64,000 bases of DNA from Nocardiopsis sinuspersici (GTDB lineage Bacteria > Actinomycetota > Actinomycetes > Streptosporangiales > Streptosporangiaceae), in NCBI GenBank assembly GCA_008638415.1, contig VWVT01000001.1:496001-560000 (forward strand), given 5' to 3'. The position numbers and the translations under genes are program-made. Within the stretch, counting starts at the first letter, position 1. Every line of letters begins with the position of its first letter. Shown here piece after piece: positions 45,519-54,098 of the stretch. Below the pieces are notes generated by a model, which did no database searches, was not told the DNA's origin, and was given only the letters and a program-made list of their open reading frames with translations.

Positions 45519-46249
45519 GCGATCTTCTCGAAGCACGGTTGAGCCGTTGGTGGTGTGACCGGCCGATCATCCGCACCATCGACGAAGCCCAGGCGTTCGT
45601 CCAGGACGTGGGATTCGCGGTGCTCTTCGGCGGCGACCGCCCCACCTATCCCTGTCTGCGGGAGATCTCCCGCGACGACGACGCCAAGGTGCTGCCCTCG
45701 GGCATGGGAGAGGACTTCGAGGCGATGTGGACATGGAAGGACTCCCTGCCCGCCCAGGGCAAGGCCTGGCTCGGCCGGCTCCTCGGGAGCAGGCAGACCC
45801 TACTGAGCCCGGACCTGTTGGCCGACCTCTACGAGTACCCGGGCGAACCGGACGACTTCACACGTTGCGGGCACCTGAGCCCAGGTGCCCGGAACCTGGC
45901 CGAGATGCTGCTCCTGGAGGGGCCGATGACCACCCGGGCGGCACGGTCCGCGCTCGGGATGAGGGGTAGGGATTTCGATCGGCTCGTGGCCGAACTCGGC
46001 CGGTCCCTGCTGGTCACCGGGTACGGAATCAATGACTCGGGCCCCGGGTGGCCCGCCTCGGTGATCGAGTTGACCGCCCGCGTCTTCGACGTGCCCGGGG
46101 ACGGCGACCGGGAGGAGCGGGACGCCTCCGCCGCCGCCCGGTTTCTGGACACCATGGTCCAGGCGTCCCCGCGCGAACTTCAGCGGGCCTTCCGTTGGGA
46201 CCGCGACAGAGCCCACCGTGCCCTGCGGCGGGCCGACGAAGGGTCCTGA
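45515..46249 (+). CDS. AlkZ-related (winged-helix) protein
   Basis: 244 aa. The order RTIDEAQAFVQDVGFAVLFGG, LPSGMGEDFEAMWTWKD, LPAQGKAWLGRLLGSRQ, LSPGARNLAEMLLLEGPM and RDFDRLVAELGRSLLVTG corresponds to proteins annotated as AlkZ-related, i.e. winged-helix repeats related to the YcaQ/AlkZ DNA glycosylases. AlkZ itself unhooks azinomycin cross-links as self-resistance. A protective or regulatory role here is inference, and catalytic residues of AlkZ are not evident to me. Overlaps the amidohydrolase stop by 4 bp; ends head-to-head with the operon end at 46270. Confidence 0.6.
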   Translation: MSDLLEARLSRWWCDRPIIRTIDEAQAFVQDVGFAVLFGGDRPTYPCLREISRDDDAKVLPSGMGEDFEAMWTWKDSLPAQGKAWLGRLLGSRQTLLSPDLLADLYEYPGEPDDFTRCGHLSPGARNLAEMLLLEGPMTTRAARSALGMRGRDFDRLVAELGRSLLVTGYGINDSGPGWPASVIELTARVFDVPGDGDREERDASAAARFLDTMVQASPRELQRAFRWDRDRAHRALRRADEGS

Positions 46250-46269
46250 TGGGAGGGCCCTTCGCGGCG

Positions 46270-47259
46270 TCATTCTGACGGGCGTGCCTCCAGCAGAGCG
46301 GACCTGGGGCCGGTGCGTGTCGAGGTGAGGGTGAACCCGCCTGCGGCGAACAGTCGCTCCCACTCCGGCTCGGCCCGCTCCCTGCCCCCGAGCAGCACCA
46401 GCATGTGCAGGTCCAGAAGCAGCACGGGGTCGGGGACACCGTCGTCCCGCAGGATCTGTTCCACCACCAGCAGACGGCCGTGTGCGGGTACCGCCTCCCG
46501 GCAGGTGCGCAGGATACGCACGGCGTCGGAGTCGTCCCAGTCATGCAGGATCTGTGAGAGCACGTACACATCCGCTCCCTTGGGCACTTCCTCGAGGAAA
46601 TTCCCGCTGACACGGACAAGGCCATCCCCTTGGACGTTCTCCACCACGTGGGGGAGATCCAGGAGGGTGCCCGACAGGTGGGGGTGGGCGGCGAGCACCT
46701 TCCGGAGCAGGGCACCATCGCCTCCGCCGACATCCACGACCGAGTTGACTTCGGACCAGTCCCACTCCAGCAGCGGCAGCAGGCGCAGTTCCACCAGCCC
46801 CGCTTGGGCCCTGTCGAAGCGCTCGGCGGCCTCTGGCTGTTCCGTCAACCACGTGAAGTAGGGGCGACCGAACATCGAGGGAAAGGCCGAGCCGCCACTG
46901 CGCAGGGATTCCTCCGCCGCTTCCCACACGAGGTAGGCCTCCGCTGACATGAGTTCGGTGAAGTGGCGTAACGACCCCGGGACGTCGGCACGTAACAGGT
47001 TCCCTGCGGCGGACAGTGCGTAGACTCCGGGCTCCGGTTCGATGAGAATCCCCTCGGCGGACAGCACTCGCAGGAACCTGCCCAGCGCACCCGGGTCGGT
47101 CCCACTGGCTGCGGCGAGTTCGGCGACGTCGCGGGGGCCGTCCGCCAACAGGTCTGGCACCCCGGCCCGGGTAACGGCGCACACAGCCCGGGAGACGATG
47201 AAACCCATGATCGTGCGCCGCATGGCGGTGTTGTGTGACGTGGCGGTGTTCGTATCCAT
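46270..47259 (-). CDS. SAM-dependent O-methyltransferase
   Basis: 329 aa of the plant-type/secondary-metabolite O-methyltransferase family. N-terminal dimerisation/winged-helix region (GVPDLLADGPRDVAELAAASG ... ALGRFLRVLSAEGILIE), SAM motif VVDVGGGDGALL (about residue 172-183), and catalytic His in ILHDWDDSDAVRIL. Methylates a hydroxyl, often on an aromatic ring. Last gene of the operon, 14 bp after the dioxygenase-like gene. Two TTA codons (46969-46971 and 46993-46995 on the plus strand). It is the likely tailoring step. Confidence 0.9.
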   Translation of the reverse strand: MDTNTATSHNTAMRRTIMGFIVSRAVCAVTRAGVPDLLADGPRDVAELAAASGTDPGALGRFLRVLSAEGILIEPEPGVYALSAAGNLLRADVPGSLRHFTELMSAEAYLVWEAAEESLRSGGSAFPSMFGRPYFTWLTEQPEAAERFDRAQAGLVELRLLPLLEWDWSEVNSVVDVGGGDGALLRKVLAAHPHLSGTLLDLPHVVENVQGDGLVRVSGNFLEEVPKGADVYVLSQILHDWDDSDAVRILRTCREAVPAHGRLLVVEQILRDDGVPDPVLLLDLHMLVLLGGRERAEPEWERLFAAGGFTLTSTRTGPRSALLEARPSE

Positions 47260-47273
47260 GAATGGGACCCCAG

Positions 47274-48584
47274 TCAGGCCGGTGTGGACAGAAGAGGGAA
47301 CAGTGGGCGTTGCGCGGTGACACGGAGATAGTCGGCTCCCGCCGTTCCACCGGTGCCCCGCACCTTCCCGATGGTCTTGAGGGTCACGCCCCAGTGACTG
47401 CGTTTCATCGCCCGCCAGGCGGAGTCGAGTTCACTCATCGTCTGCCGTACGGGTGTCGCGGCCTCACGGCCGAGTTCCCTTTCCCGAAGGAGCAGGATCT
47501 CTTGGAGGGTGGTCCCGCATCGGTCCGCATCGGTTGTGGAGGCCTGGGAGCCGCCTGGGGGTCGCGGCGCGCTCAGATCCTCCACTCGCCGGTAGGGGCG
47601 GGACTGCACCGCGCTCCGCCCGTGTGTGTGCGCACGGATGACCGCGAACGCGTCGGGTGGCATGGTGGTCAGCACGCGGTAGAGCACCCGTGTGGCCCGC
47701 ACCCTGCGGGCAGCCTCCGCCAGCAGTGCGACCGTCTGGTCCGTGTTCCCCGCGTCCAAAGCGATGATGCTTTGTGCGACACGGTCAGCGACCTGCCGGT
47801 ACAGGCTTTCGAAGATCTGGATGCACCGTACGAACATCTGTTCGTCATGCACTCTGGTGGTGGGTAGCAGAGTGATGTCAATGGCGTCTCGGACCACTGA
47901 GGGCACCTGACCGCTCACCGCCACCGCGCACTGGTAGGAGGCGTGAGCGGTCGCCACATCGTTCATACGGGCCCACCGATCCAGGAGTGCCAAGGGCTCG
48001 TCGATCAACTGACGCGGCAGTGCGAAACCTGGTGCGAGTTCGTGTACACGCGTCAGCACCCGGACAGAGGAACGCACCCGGACCGACTGGGCCACCGAGG
48101 GATGTGCGGTCAGCGCCTCTGCTTCCAGCATGACCAGATCCGCCGTGGCAGCGACCAGAGTCGCGTCCACCAACTGCTCGGACGCCATCCCTCCCTCGGT
48201 GGCTGAGGCGGCGGTCAGGATCGCGTTGCCCACGTAGGAGTCGTAGTCGGCGTCGTCCTGGTCCAGGGCCATGGGGAGCCACTCGCGGAGCAGGCCACTG
48301 CCAGGCCAGGTGTAGGCGCGCGCGGCCACGAGTTCCGCTCGCAGGTCGGGGTCGATCCGTGACCGCCCCACCGATTTCAAGTGCGTGAGAACCTCGGTGA
48401 ACGGGAAGGGGCGTAGTTGTCCCGAACGCCGCTCACCGGACCACTCACGTACCGCGCGCCGTGCGGTCATCAGCGCCCGGAGGCAGGACGTGGGCGGCAG
48501 TACCCGAAGGCTCGTCCCGCCGACGCCCGCCTCCGCCAAGCCGGTGGTGTCCTCTGTCCGCGCGAGGCCGGTCGGGGCGCTCAC
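47274..48584 (-). CDS. Tryptophan 2,3-dioxygenase-like haem protein
   Basis: 436 aa. About 230 residues without recognisable motifs precede a TDO-like core: VHDEQMF (245-251, His246 equals the active-site base of TDO), QSRPYRRVED (substrate-carboxylate Arg region), and SHWGVTLKTIG with His397 at the axial haem-ligand spacing, then GTGGTAGADYL. All three functional sites of TDO are kept. TDO-like enzymes in biosynthetic clusters (MarE, SfmD) do oxygenations other than plain ring opening. GTG start overlaps the upstream stop (GTGA). I infer oxidation of a Trp- or Tyr-derived unit. Confidence 0.8.
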   Translation of the reverse strand: MSAPTGLARTEDTTGLAEAGVGGTSLRVLPPTSCLRALMTARRAVREWSGERRSGQLRPFPFTEVLTHLKSVGRSRIDPDLRAELVAARAYTWPGSGLLREWLPMALDQDDADYDSYVGNAILTAASATEGGMASEQLVDATLVAATADLVMLEAEALTAHPSVAQSVRVRSSVRVLTRVHELAPGFALPRQLIDEPLALLDRWARMNDVATAHASYQCAVAVSGQVPSVVRDAIDITLLPTTRVHDEQMFVRCIQIFESLYRQVADRVAQSIIALDAGNTDQTVALLAEAARRVRATRVLYRVLTTMPPDAFAVIRAHTHGRSAVQSRPYRRVEDLSAPRPPGGSQASTTDADRCGTTLQEILLLRERELGREAATPVRQTMSELDSAWRAMKRSHWGVTLKTIGKVRGTGGTAGADYLRVTAQRPLFPLLSTPA

Positions 48585-48970
48585 AGCGCCTCCGCTGCCG
48601 CAGCCAGGCTCCGCACCGGCGTGCCCCGGTGGATGACGCTGGTCCTGGCCTCGCAGGGGCCGAGTGTCCGCAGGACCTCCTCAACGATCTGTTCCGGGTC
48701 GCAGCGGGTCCCACAGGTGAACGCATCGACGAACACCGATCGCCGCTCGGGGTAGGTGTGGACCGACACGTGGGATTCGGAGAGCACGAAGACCGCGGTG
48801 ACTCCCAGCGGTTCGAACTTCTGTGACCGGGTTCCGCACAGGGTCGCTCCGGAGGCTTTGATTCCCCGGAGCACCGCGTCCAGGACGAGGTCGTCGTTCT
48901 CGATCAGTTCCCGGGCCACCTCACTGATGTCACACAGCACGTGCGTACCGGTGAAGTCGAAGTCGCTCAT
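48581..48970 (-). CDS. S-adenosylmethionine decarboxylase-like proenzyme
   Basis: 129 aa, size of bacterial SpeH/SpeD2-type pyruvoyl enzymes. Self-cleavage site SESHVSVHTYPE (Ser becomes pyruvoyl; around residues 63-74) and the catalytic Cys in DAFTCGTRCD are present. These enzymes decarboxylate SAM to the aminopropyl donor used for spermidine. No aminopropyltransferase is nearby. ATG 48968-48970 overlaps the upstream ATP-grasp stop (ATGA). In this operon it may supply decarboxylated SAM to another enzyme or act on a different substrate. Confidence 0.88.
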   Translation of the reverse strand: MSDFDFTGTHVLCDISEVARELIENDDLVLDAVLRGIKASGATLCGTRSQKFEPLGVTAVFVLSESHVSVHTYPERRSVFVDAFTCGTRCDPEQIVEEVLRTLGPCEARTSVIHRGTPVRSLAAAAEAL

Positions 48971-50181
48971 GGCGTCTCCCATTCCATGGCTCGCGACGCC
49001 CACTCCATACAGGAGGACAGACGTTCCTCGACCAGTTCGTTGGACGTTCCCGACACGATCAGTCCCATGACGGTGTCGGTGCTGGCAGCGGCCGGGCCGA
49101 AGACCTGGGGAGGCGAGGCGTTCATCCGAACGTCCGCGTACACCGGATAGTCGTCGGCGATCGACCGAAGTCGGCCTTGGCGGGGCGGTACCAGGAGGAA
49201 ACCGAAGCGTTCGGAGGAGAACTCTGGTCGGTCCGCGCGGTGAGGAAGCCCGCACTGGCTCCGGTACCACTCGCGCACACAGTTCATTCCGGTGGCACGT
49301 TCGAGGACGTCCAGGATGTGGCCGCCTCCGGTGCGGGCCGCCGTCTCACAGAAGTACAGTTCGCTGGTCTTCGCGTGCTGGAACACCTCGAGGTGGAACG
49401 GTGTGGGCTCCGGGATCGGGAGCACCTCCGCCACCGCCTGGGCGAAGGCTTCGAGCCGCTTGGTGAGGACGTCTTCGGGGTCCGTCTGGGCGCTGCCCAG
49501 GGACGTGCCCTCCTGCCAGGACAGGCAATTGTTCAGGTAGCGGGAGGAGACCGACCAGAGGACCTTTCCCTGGTAGGCGAAACCGTCGACGTGGTGGACC
49601 GTCCCGGGGACGTACTCCTCCAGGAGAAGGTCGTCGCCGGAACGACCGACCAGCTCCTCACGGAGGGAGTCGGCGTTACCCACCACCCGCACACCCCGGG
49701 ACCCGTATCCCAGGCGCGGCTTGACGACCACGGGCCAGCCGGCCTGTTCAGCGAATTCCTCGGCTTCGCCCAGGCTGTCGGGCACTGTGTAACGCGGGGT
49801 GTGCACCACGGTCGACACCGCGTCCTTCATCAGCAGCTTGTCCCGGTAGGGAAGAGTTTCATGCACGGTCATGCCGGGAATCCCCCAGCGCTCGCGTGCC
49901 CCTGCGACCCTCAGGGCGTCGTCCTCGGTCCCACAGACGATCCGCTCGACCCTGCGGGTACGGCACAACTCGTCCACGTGCTCGACCACGGCAGGGTTGT
50001 GGGGGTAGTCGTCAACGGCGATGACGTAGTCAAGAACGTCGCGATACCCGTCAGCGGACTCGGTCGAGGTGATGAGGACGATTCGGTCCAGGACCTCGGA
50101 AAGCCACTCGTGTAGTGGAGTGATGGAGACCGGAACCCGGTGAACGATGACGAGGGTTCCGGGTTCTCGAACGCTATTCAT
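48967..50181 (-). CDS. ATP-grasp ligase 1
   Basis: 404 aa, cytoplasmic carboxylate-amine ligase type. N-terminal pre-ATP-grasp domain (VCGTEDDALRVAGARERWG), Gly-rich ATP loop VVVKPRLGYGSRG (151-163), LLLEEYVPG, and the Mg/ATP site HLEVF (264-268) with ETAARTGGG (279-287). The ExAAR form is that of L-amino-acid ligases such as BacD and of related peptide-forming enzymes. Overlaps the MFS gene stop by 8 bp and the decarboxylase start by 4 bp, so strictly coupled. Substrates unknown. Confidence 0.88.
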   Translation of the reverse strand: MNSVREPGTLVIVHRVPVSITPLHEWLSEVLDRIVLITSTESADGYRDVLDYVIAVDDYPHNPAVVEHVDELCRTRRVERIVCGTEDDALRVAGARERWGIPGMTVHETLPYRDKLLMKDAVSTVVHTPRYTVPDSLGEAEEFAEQAGWPVVVKPRLGYGSRGVRVVGNADSLREELVGRSGDDLLLEEYVPGTVHHVDGFAYQGKVLWSVSSRYLNNCLSWQEGTSLGSAQTDPEDVLTKRLEAFAQAVAEVLPIPEPTPFHLEVFQHAKTSELYFCETAARTGGGHILDVLERATGMNCVREWYRSQCGLPHRADRPEFSSERFGFLLVPPRQGRLRSIADDYPVYADVRMNASPPQVFGPAAASTDTVMGLIVSGTSNELVEERLSSCMEWASRAMEWETP

Positions 50182-51430
50182 GGTTCACCGCCCCGTCCGG
50201 TGTGGGAGACGAGGCTGACGGCCCGGTTTCGGGGTCTCCACCCTCGGTCTGCCCACCTGCTGTGCTGATCCGCATCAGCAGGGGCAGGCACAGGAAGATG
50301 AACAGTCCCATGAACAGGAAGTAGGAGGAGACATGGGCGTCCAGGAGCCATCCACCCGCCACAGGGCCGACGAAGAAGCCCAGGTGGCGCAGTTCGGACA
50401 GCCCGAAGTATGTGCCCTTGTGCTCGTCCACTGCCAGCTCGTGCACGGCGATGTCGGGCATCGGTAGCAGGATCGCCTCGCCCAGCGTCCAGAAGACGAT
50501 GCCGACATACAGCAGCGCCAGGTGGACGGGGCTCAGCCAGAAGAACGCGAATGCCAGGGCAAAGGACACACAGCCCAGGAGAATCAGCGGGCGCCGAGGA
50601 AGCTTCTCCGACAGCCACATGATCGCCGGTTGCATGGCCAGCGCCAGGACCGCGTTGCAGATGAGAAGCAGAGCGAAAAGGTACTCGGTCCGCTCGGCGT
50701 ACTGCACCCTCATGTACAGCGGGATGATCGACTCGACCTGGGAGAAGACCAGGAAGATCACGGCGCCCGCTCCCACCGCCAACAGCAGCGAACGGTCCCT
50801 CAGGGCCGTGCCCACAGCGTGGGAGGAGCGCGGGTTCGGGGTCTTGGGCCCTTCCAGGGCGTTCAGCGAGCGAGCCCGCGTCAGCGCAAGCAACAGGTAC
50901 AGGGCGAACAGGGCAGCCGGCACCAGGAAGAACGCCAGCGCGCTCATGTTGTAGAGCACCGCGCCCACCGCGGGACCGATGATCGCCCCCAGGCACAGGG
51001 TGATGTAGCGGACCCGGAAGATCCGCCCGTCTCCGGTGTCTGCCAGGGACAGGAGCTTCTTCGTGCCGGGTTCGACCAGGGTGCGCGCCGCACCGAGCAT
51101 CAGCAGGAGCACGATGATCATCACCGGAGTCCGCACCAAGGCGAGCATGCAGTAGATGATGACGTTGGCGGCCAGACCGAGACTCATCAGGCGCAGCGCT
51201 CGCGAACGGTCCACGAGCGCACCGCCGAACAGGCCGCCCACCGCCGCGATGAGGGCGATACCTCCAACGACCGCGCCGATCAGCGGGGTGCTGAGTTCGG
51301 TCCGGTCGGCCAGATAGAGCGAGGCGAACGGTAGCACCGCGAAGAAGGCCATCGAGTTCAGCAGAGCACCGGTGATGAGGGTGCGCTCGTCCGGGCTGAA
51401 CGTCCAAAGGGAACGTGTGGACTCGCTCAT
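50174..51430 (-). CDS. MFS transporter
   Basis: 418 aa with about 12 membrane helices; the inter-helix 2-3 loop has GGALVDRSRALRLMSLG, a variant of MFS motif A. Resembles multidrug-type exporters. Embedded in the operon between the radical SAM and ATP-grasp genes with overlaps on both sides, so it probably exports the pathway product and gives self-protection. ATG 51428-51430. Confidence 0.9.
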   Translation of the reverse strand: MSESTRSLWTFSPDERTLITGALLNSMAFFAVLPFASLYLADRTELSTPLIGAVVGGIALIAAVGGLFGGALVDRSRALRLMSLGLAANVIIYCMLALVRTPVMIIVLLLMLGAARTLVEPGTKKLLSLADTGDGRIFRVRYITLCLGAIIGPAVGAVLYNMSALAFFLVPAALFALYLLLALTRARSLNALEGPKTPNPRSSHAVGTALRDRSLLLAVGAGAVIFLVFSQVESIIPLYMRVQYAERTEYLFALLLICNAVLALAMQPAIMWLSEKLPRRPLILLGCVSFALAFAFFWLSPVHLALLYVGIVFWTLGEAILLPMPDIAVHELAVDEHKGTYFGLSELRHLGFFVGPVAGGWLLDAHVSSYFLFMGLFIFLCLPLLMRISTAGGQTEGGDPETGPSASSPTPDGAVNHE

Positions 51431-52857
51431 ACGCCCGCCTGGTCCAGCAGCGGAAGCATCCTGTTGTCACCGTCGGTCAGCCCGCGTGTCCGTCGCTTGA
51501 GGGTGACGAAGTCGTCGAGGATACGCTGATCGGTCTCCGGGGACAGGTAGTACATCATGTTGACGTACCAGATCCATCCCAGCTCGGTGATGCGGTACTC
51601 GTGGTCGTCCTCCACAAGCATGCGCTCGGCCACCAGCCGGTCGAGCTTGCGCGGGATCTCCGCGGGGACCCGTTCCCAGAGGATGCGCTCCTTCTCCAGG
51701 TAGCCGAAGTACGGCAGGTGGAAGACCACCCCGCGTTCGTAGGGAACCTCGTCGGCGATACTCAGGTTGATCTTGACGTCGCCGTCCTCCAGCATGCGCC
51801 GCACGTAGGTGGTGCGGTTCTCGTCGTTCATGACGGTGTACTTGCCGAGCTGGGAGATGCCGCTGTTGCCGAAGCCGATCAGTTCGTCGTCGTGGTGTGA
51901 CCAGGTGTGGGTGTTGTAGAGATTGGTGTAGTCGCGCGAGATGAAGTGCGGTCCGGGCTCCTGGCCCTCGGGGAGCCGGAGAAAGCCATGGCCGTTGTGT
52001 TGCTGGAACCCGGCCGCGCGCATGTACTGGTTCAGGTAGATGGTCATGGCCATCTTGTGGGTGAAGGACAAGGGCTCCAACCCCTTCTCGGCGTAGCCCT
52101 TGTGCAGTGGCGCCTGCGTCACGATGTTGGTGATGGGGTAGAGCTCGATCGTCTCGGTCCCCATGCTGACGGCTTTCTCGATGTCTCGGGAGAACGCCTC
52201 GAAGGACTGGCCGTGCATGCCGTAGATCATGTCGAAGCTGGTGTAGTCGAAGTAGCGGCGGAACAACTCGACCGCCTCGTACTCCTGGTCCAGCGTCGCA
52301 GTCACGTTGAACAGCTCGCGGTAGACCGGGTCCAGCGTCTGAAGCCCGAACCGGACCTTGTTCACCCCGATGTCACGCATGGCCGCGCACTTGGCCTCGT
52401 CGACACTCTTCACCTCGGTCTCGAAGGTGAACTCACGCAGTTCGGAGAGGTCGAAGTTGTCGTGGATGGCGCGGCCGACGCGGGTGATCTGCTCCGCGGT
52501 CAGTGTCGAGGGGGTGCCACCACCGAAGAAGATGGCCCGGATCGGCAGTGAGGTCAGCGACGCGTACCGGCCCTTCAGCTCGATCTCCTTGACCAGGGCG
52601 CGCACGTAGGTCTCGATCTGTTCGTCACCGGTGCTTCCCAACCCCCGGTTGAGCGTGCAGAAAGTACAGATGGTGTCGCAGAAGGGAATGTGGAAATACA
52701 GGGCTCTACTGCGTACTCCCTCCGCTCCGACACCGCTGTAGAAGTCGTGGTGGGTGACGGTGTCGAGCTCCTGCCCCTTCATCGGGTAGAGCCAGTTGTA
52801 GACGGGGAGTTGCTGGTCGAACTTCATCAGGGACTTGCCCGGAACCAGGTTGATCAT
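51427..52857 (-). CDS. HemN-like radical SAM enzyme
   Basis: 476 aa. YFHIPFC60-DTI-C64-TF-C67 is the [4Fe-4S]-binding CxxxCxxC, followed by IFFGGGTPS (SAM binding) and VRFGLQTLDP. A HemN-type C-terminal domain contains FGNSGISQLG and a winged-helix-like end. Relatives do coproporphyrinogen decarboxylation, but many HemN-like proteins in clusters are C-methylases or cyclopropanases. Operon context makes haem synthesis unlikely. ATG 52855-52857 overlaps the preceding stop by 4 bp. Confidence 0.88.
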   Translation of the reverse strand: MINLVPGKSLMKFDQQLPVYNWLYPMKGQELDTVTHHDFYSGVGAEGVRSRALYFHIPFCDTICTFCTLNRGLGSTGDEQIETYVRALVKEIELKGRYASLTSLPIRAIFFGGGTPSTLTAEQITRVGRAIHDNFDLSELREFTFETEVKSVDEAKCAAMRDIGVNKVRFGLQTLDPVYRELFNVTATLDQEYEAVELFRRYFDYTSFDMIYGMHGQSFEAFSRDIEKAVSMGTETIELYPITNIVTQAPLHKGYAEKGLEPLSFTHKMAMTIYLNQYMRAAGFQQHNGHGFLRLPEGQEPGPHFISRDYTNLYNTHTWSHHDDELIGFGNSGISQLGKYTVMNDENRTTYVRRMLEDGDVKINLSIADEVPYERGVVFHLPYFGYLEKERILWERVPAEIPRKLDRLVAERMLVEDDHEYRITELGWIWYVNMMYYLSPETDQRILDDFVTLKRRTRGLTDGDNRMLPLLDQAGV

Positions 52858-54098
52858 GCGAGCTCCAATTTCACGTGGGAACGGACGCGGGACATGTACT
52901 CGCGCAAGGTCTCGTGCTCCGGAGCGCTGACGAGGACGAAGCCCACAAGGCTTCCCAGGTCACGAGTGAGGGGGATGATGTCCCCGGGCGAGACGTGGAG
53001 GAAGACTTCCTCGACCCCGGGCAACCCCGCCAGTTCGTCGGCGCTGGTGAGGGCTGTGATCGTTCCGGGTCGGTCGTCGTTGCGGAGGCAACAGACACCG
53101 AGGGCCCGGTCGAAGCCGAGGTCGCGCTCCAGCAGCCCGGTGTCCTCACCCAGATAGGCGGCGAGGGTGTCCGCGTAGGGGCGGATCGTACTGTTGCGCT
53201 CCCAGTGGTCGACCATGTGGGCGCCGGGCAGACGGGTGGCGATCTCGATGAGGAAGTCGCCCTCCAAACCGATCTTGACCTCGACGTGTGCCGGACCCAG
53301 CTCCACCTCGTAGGCGTTCAGTACCCGTAGGGCGAGGCTGGTCGCACGGGCGAGGCCGGGATCGTCGGGGGAAAGCTGGACCACGTCCCAGTACGGCTGG
53401 TCGTAGTCGCTCTCGGAGGGCTGGCAGTACTCCCACACGTCCAGGACTCGGTGTCGACCGCCCTGGGAGAAAGTGTTCACCGCCAGTTCCCGGCCCCGGA
53501 CGTAGCGTTCAACCAGCCAGGTACCGACGGGAGAGCCGAAGGTGTCGACGGTCCGGAGGTCGAGGGATGCGGCCTCCGCCGGATCGGCCACCAGGACGGT
53601 CCCCTGCGAGCCCGCGCCGGTCGCTGGTTTGACGATCGCGGGATGTCCGACCCGGCCCAAGGCCGCAGCGACGCCCTCCGTGGATGTCGCCTCGAAGTCC
53701 GGTACCGGAACTCCTCTGGCCGCAGCGTGCGTGCGCATCGCTGTCTTGTCGCGTCGGGCGAGGGCGGTGGCGGTGGGATTGCCGGGGAGCCCGAGTGCCC
53801 CGCTGAGCCCGTCGGCGATGACAACGGAAGGCTCGGTGGTCGGAATGACCGCGCGTACGGGCGATGCCACCAGACCCTGCGCGGCCGCGGCGTCCCGGGC
53901 GTACAGGGAGAGGTCGTCCCCGCTGGTGTAGTCGGCCTGGAGTGAGGAGAGCAGCCCGCGGTCCAGGGTGTAGAGGGCTACCACACGCAAACCGCGCTCC
54001 CGGCAGGCCCGTTTGAAGCCATAACCCGTCATCAGGGGGTTGACGAGCACCACGTCACCGAGGTCCGCGGCCACGGACTCGGTGTGTACCGCGGTCAT
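52854..54098 (-). CDS. ATP-grasp ligase 2
   Basis: 414 aa. Pre-domain VVLVNPLMTGYGFKRACRERG (nucleotide-like fold), ATP loop AIVKPATGAGSQGTV (154-168), WLVERYVRGREL, and the metal site HVEVKIG (271-277) with EIATRLPGAH (285-294). Same architecture as ligase 1 but poorly similar, so probably a different acyl or amino substrate. ATG 54096-54098 overlaps the upstream stop (ATGA). Confidence 0.88.
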   Translation of the reverse strand: MTAVHTESVAADLGDVVLVNPLMTGYGFKRACRERGLRVVALYTLDRGLLSSLQADYTSGDDLSLYARDAAAAQGLVASPVRAVIPTTEPSVVIADGLSGALGLPGNPTATALARRDKTAMRTHAAARGVPVPDFEATSTEGVAAALGRVGHPAIVKPATGAGSQGTVLVADPAEAASLDLRTVDTFGSPVGTWLVERYVRGRELAVNTFSQGGRHRVLDVWEYCQPSESDYDQPYWDVVQLSPDDPGLARATSLALRVLNAYEVELGPAHVEVKIGLEGDFLIEIATRLPGAHMVDHWERNSTIRPYADTLAAYLGEDTGLLERDLGFDRALGVCCLRNDDRPGTITALTSADELAGLPGVEEVFLHVSPGDIIPLTRDLGSLVGFVLVSAPEHETLREYMSRVRSHVKLELA

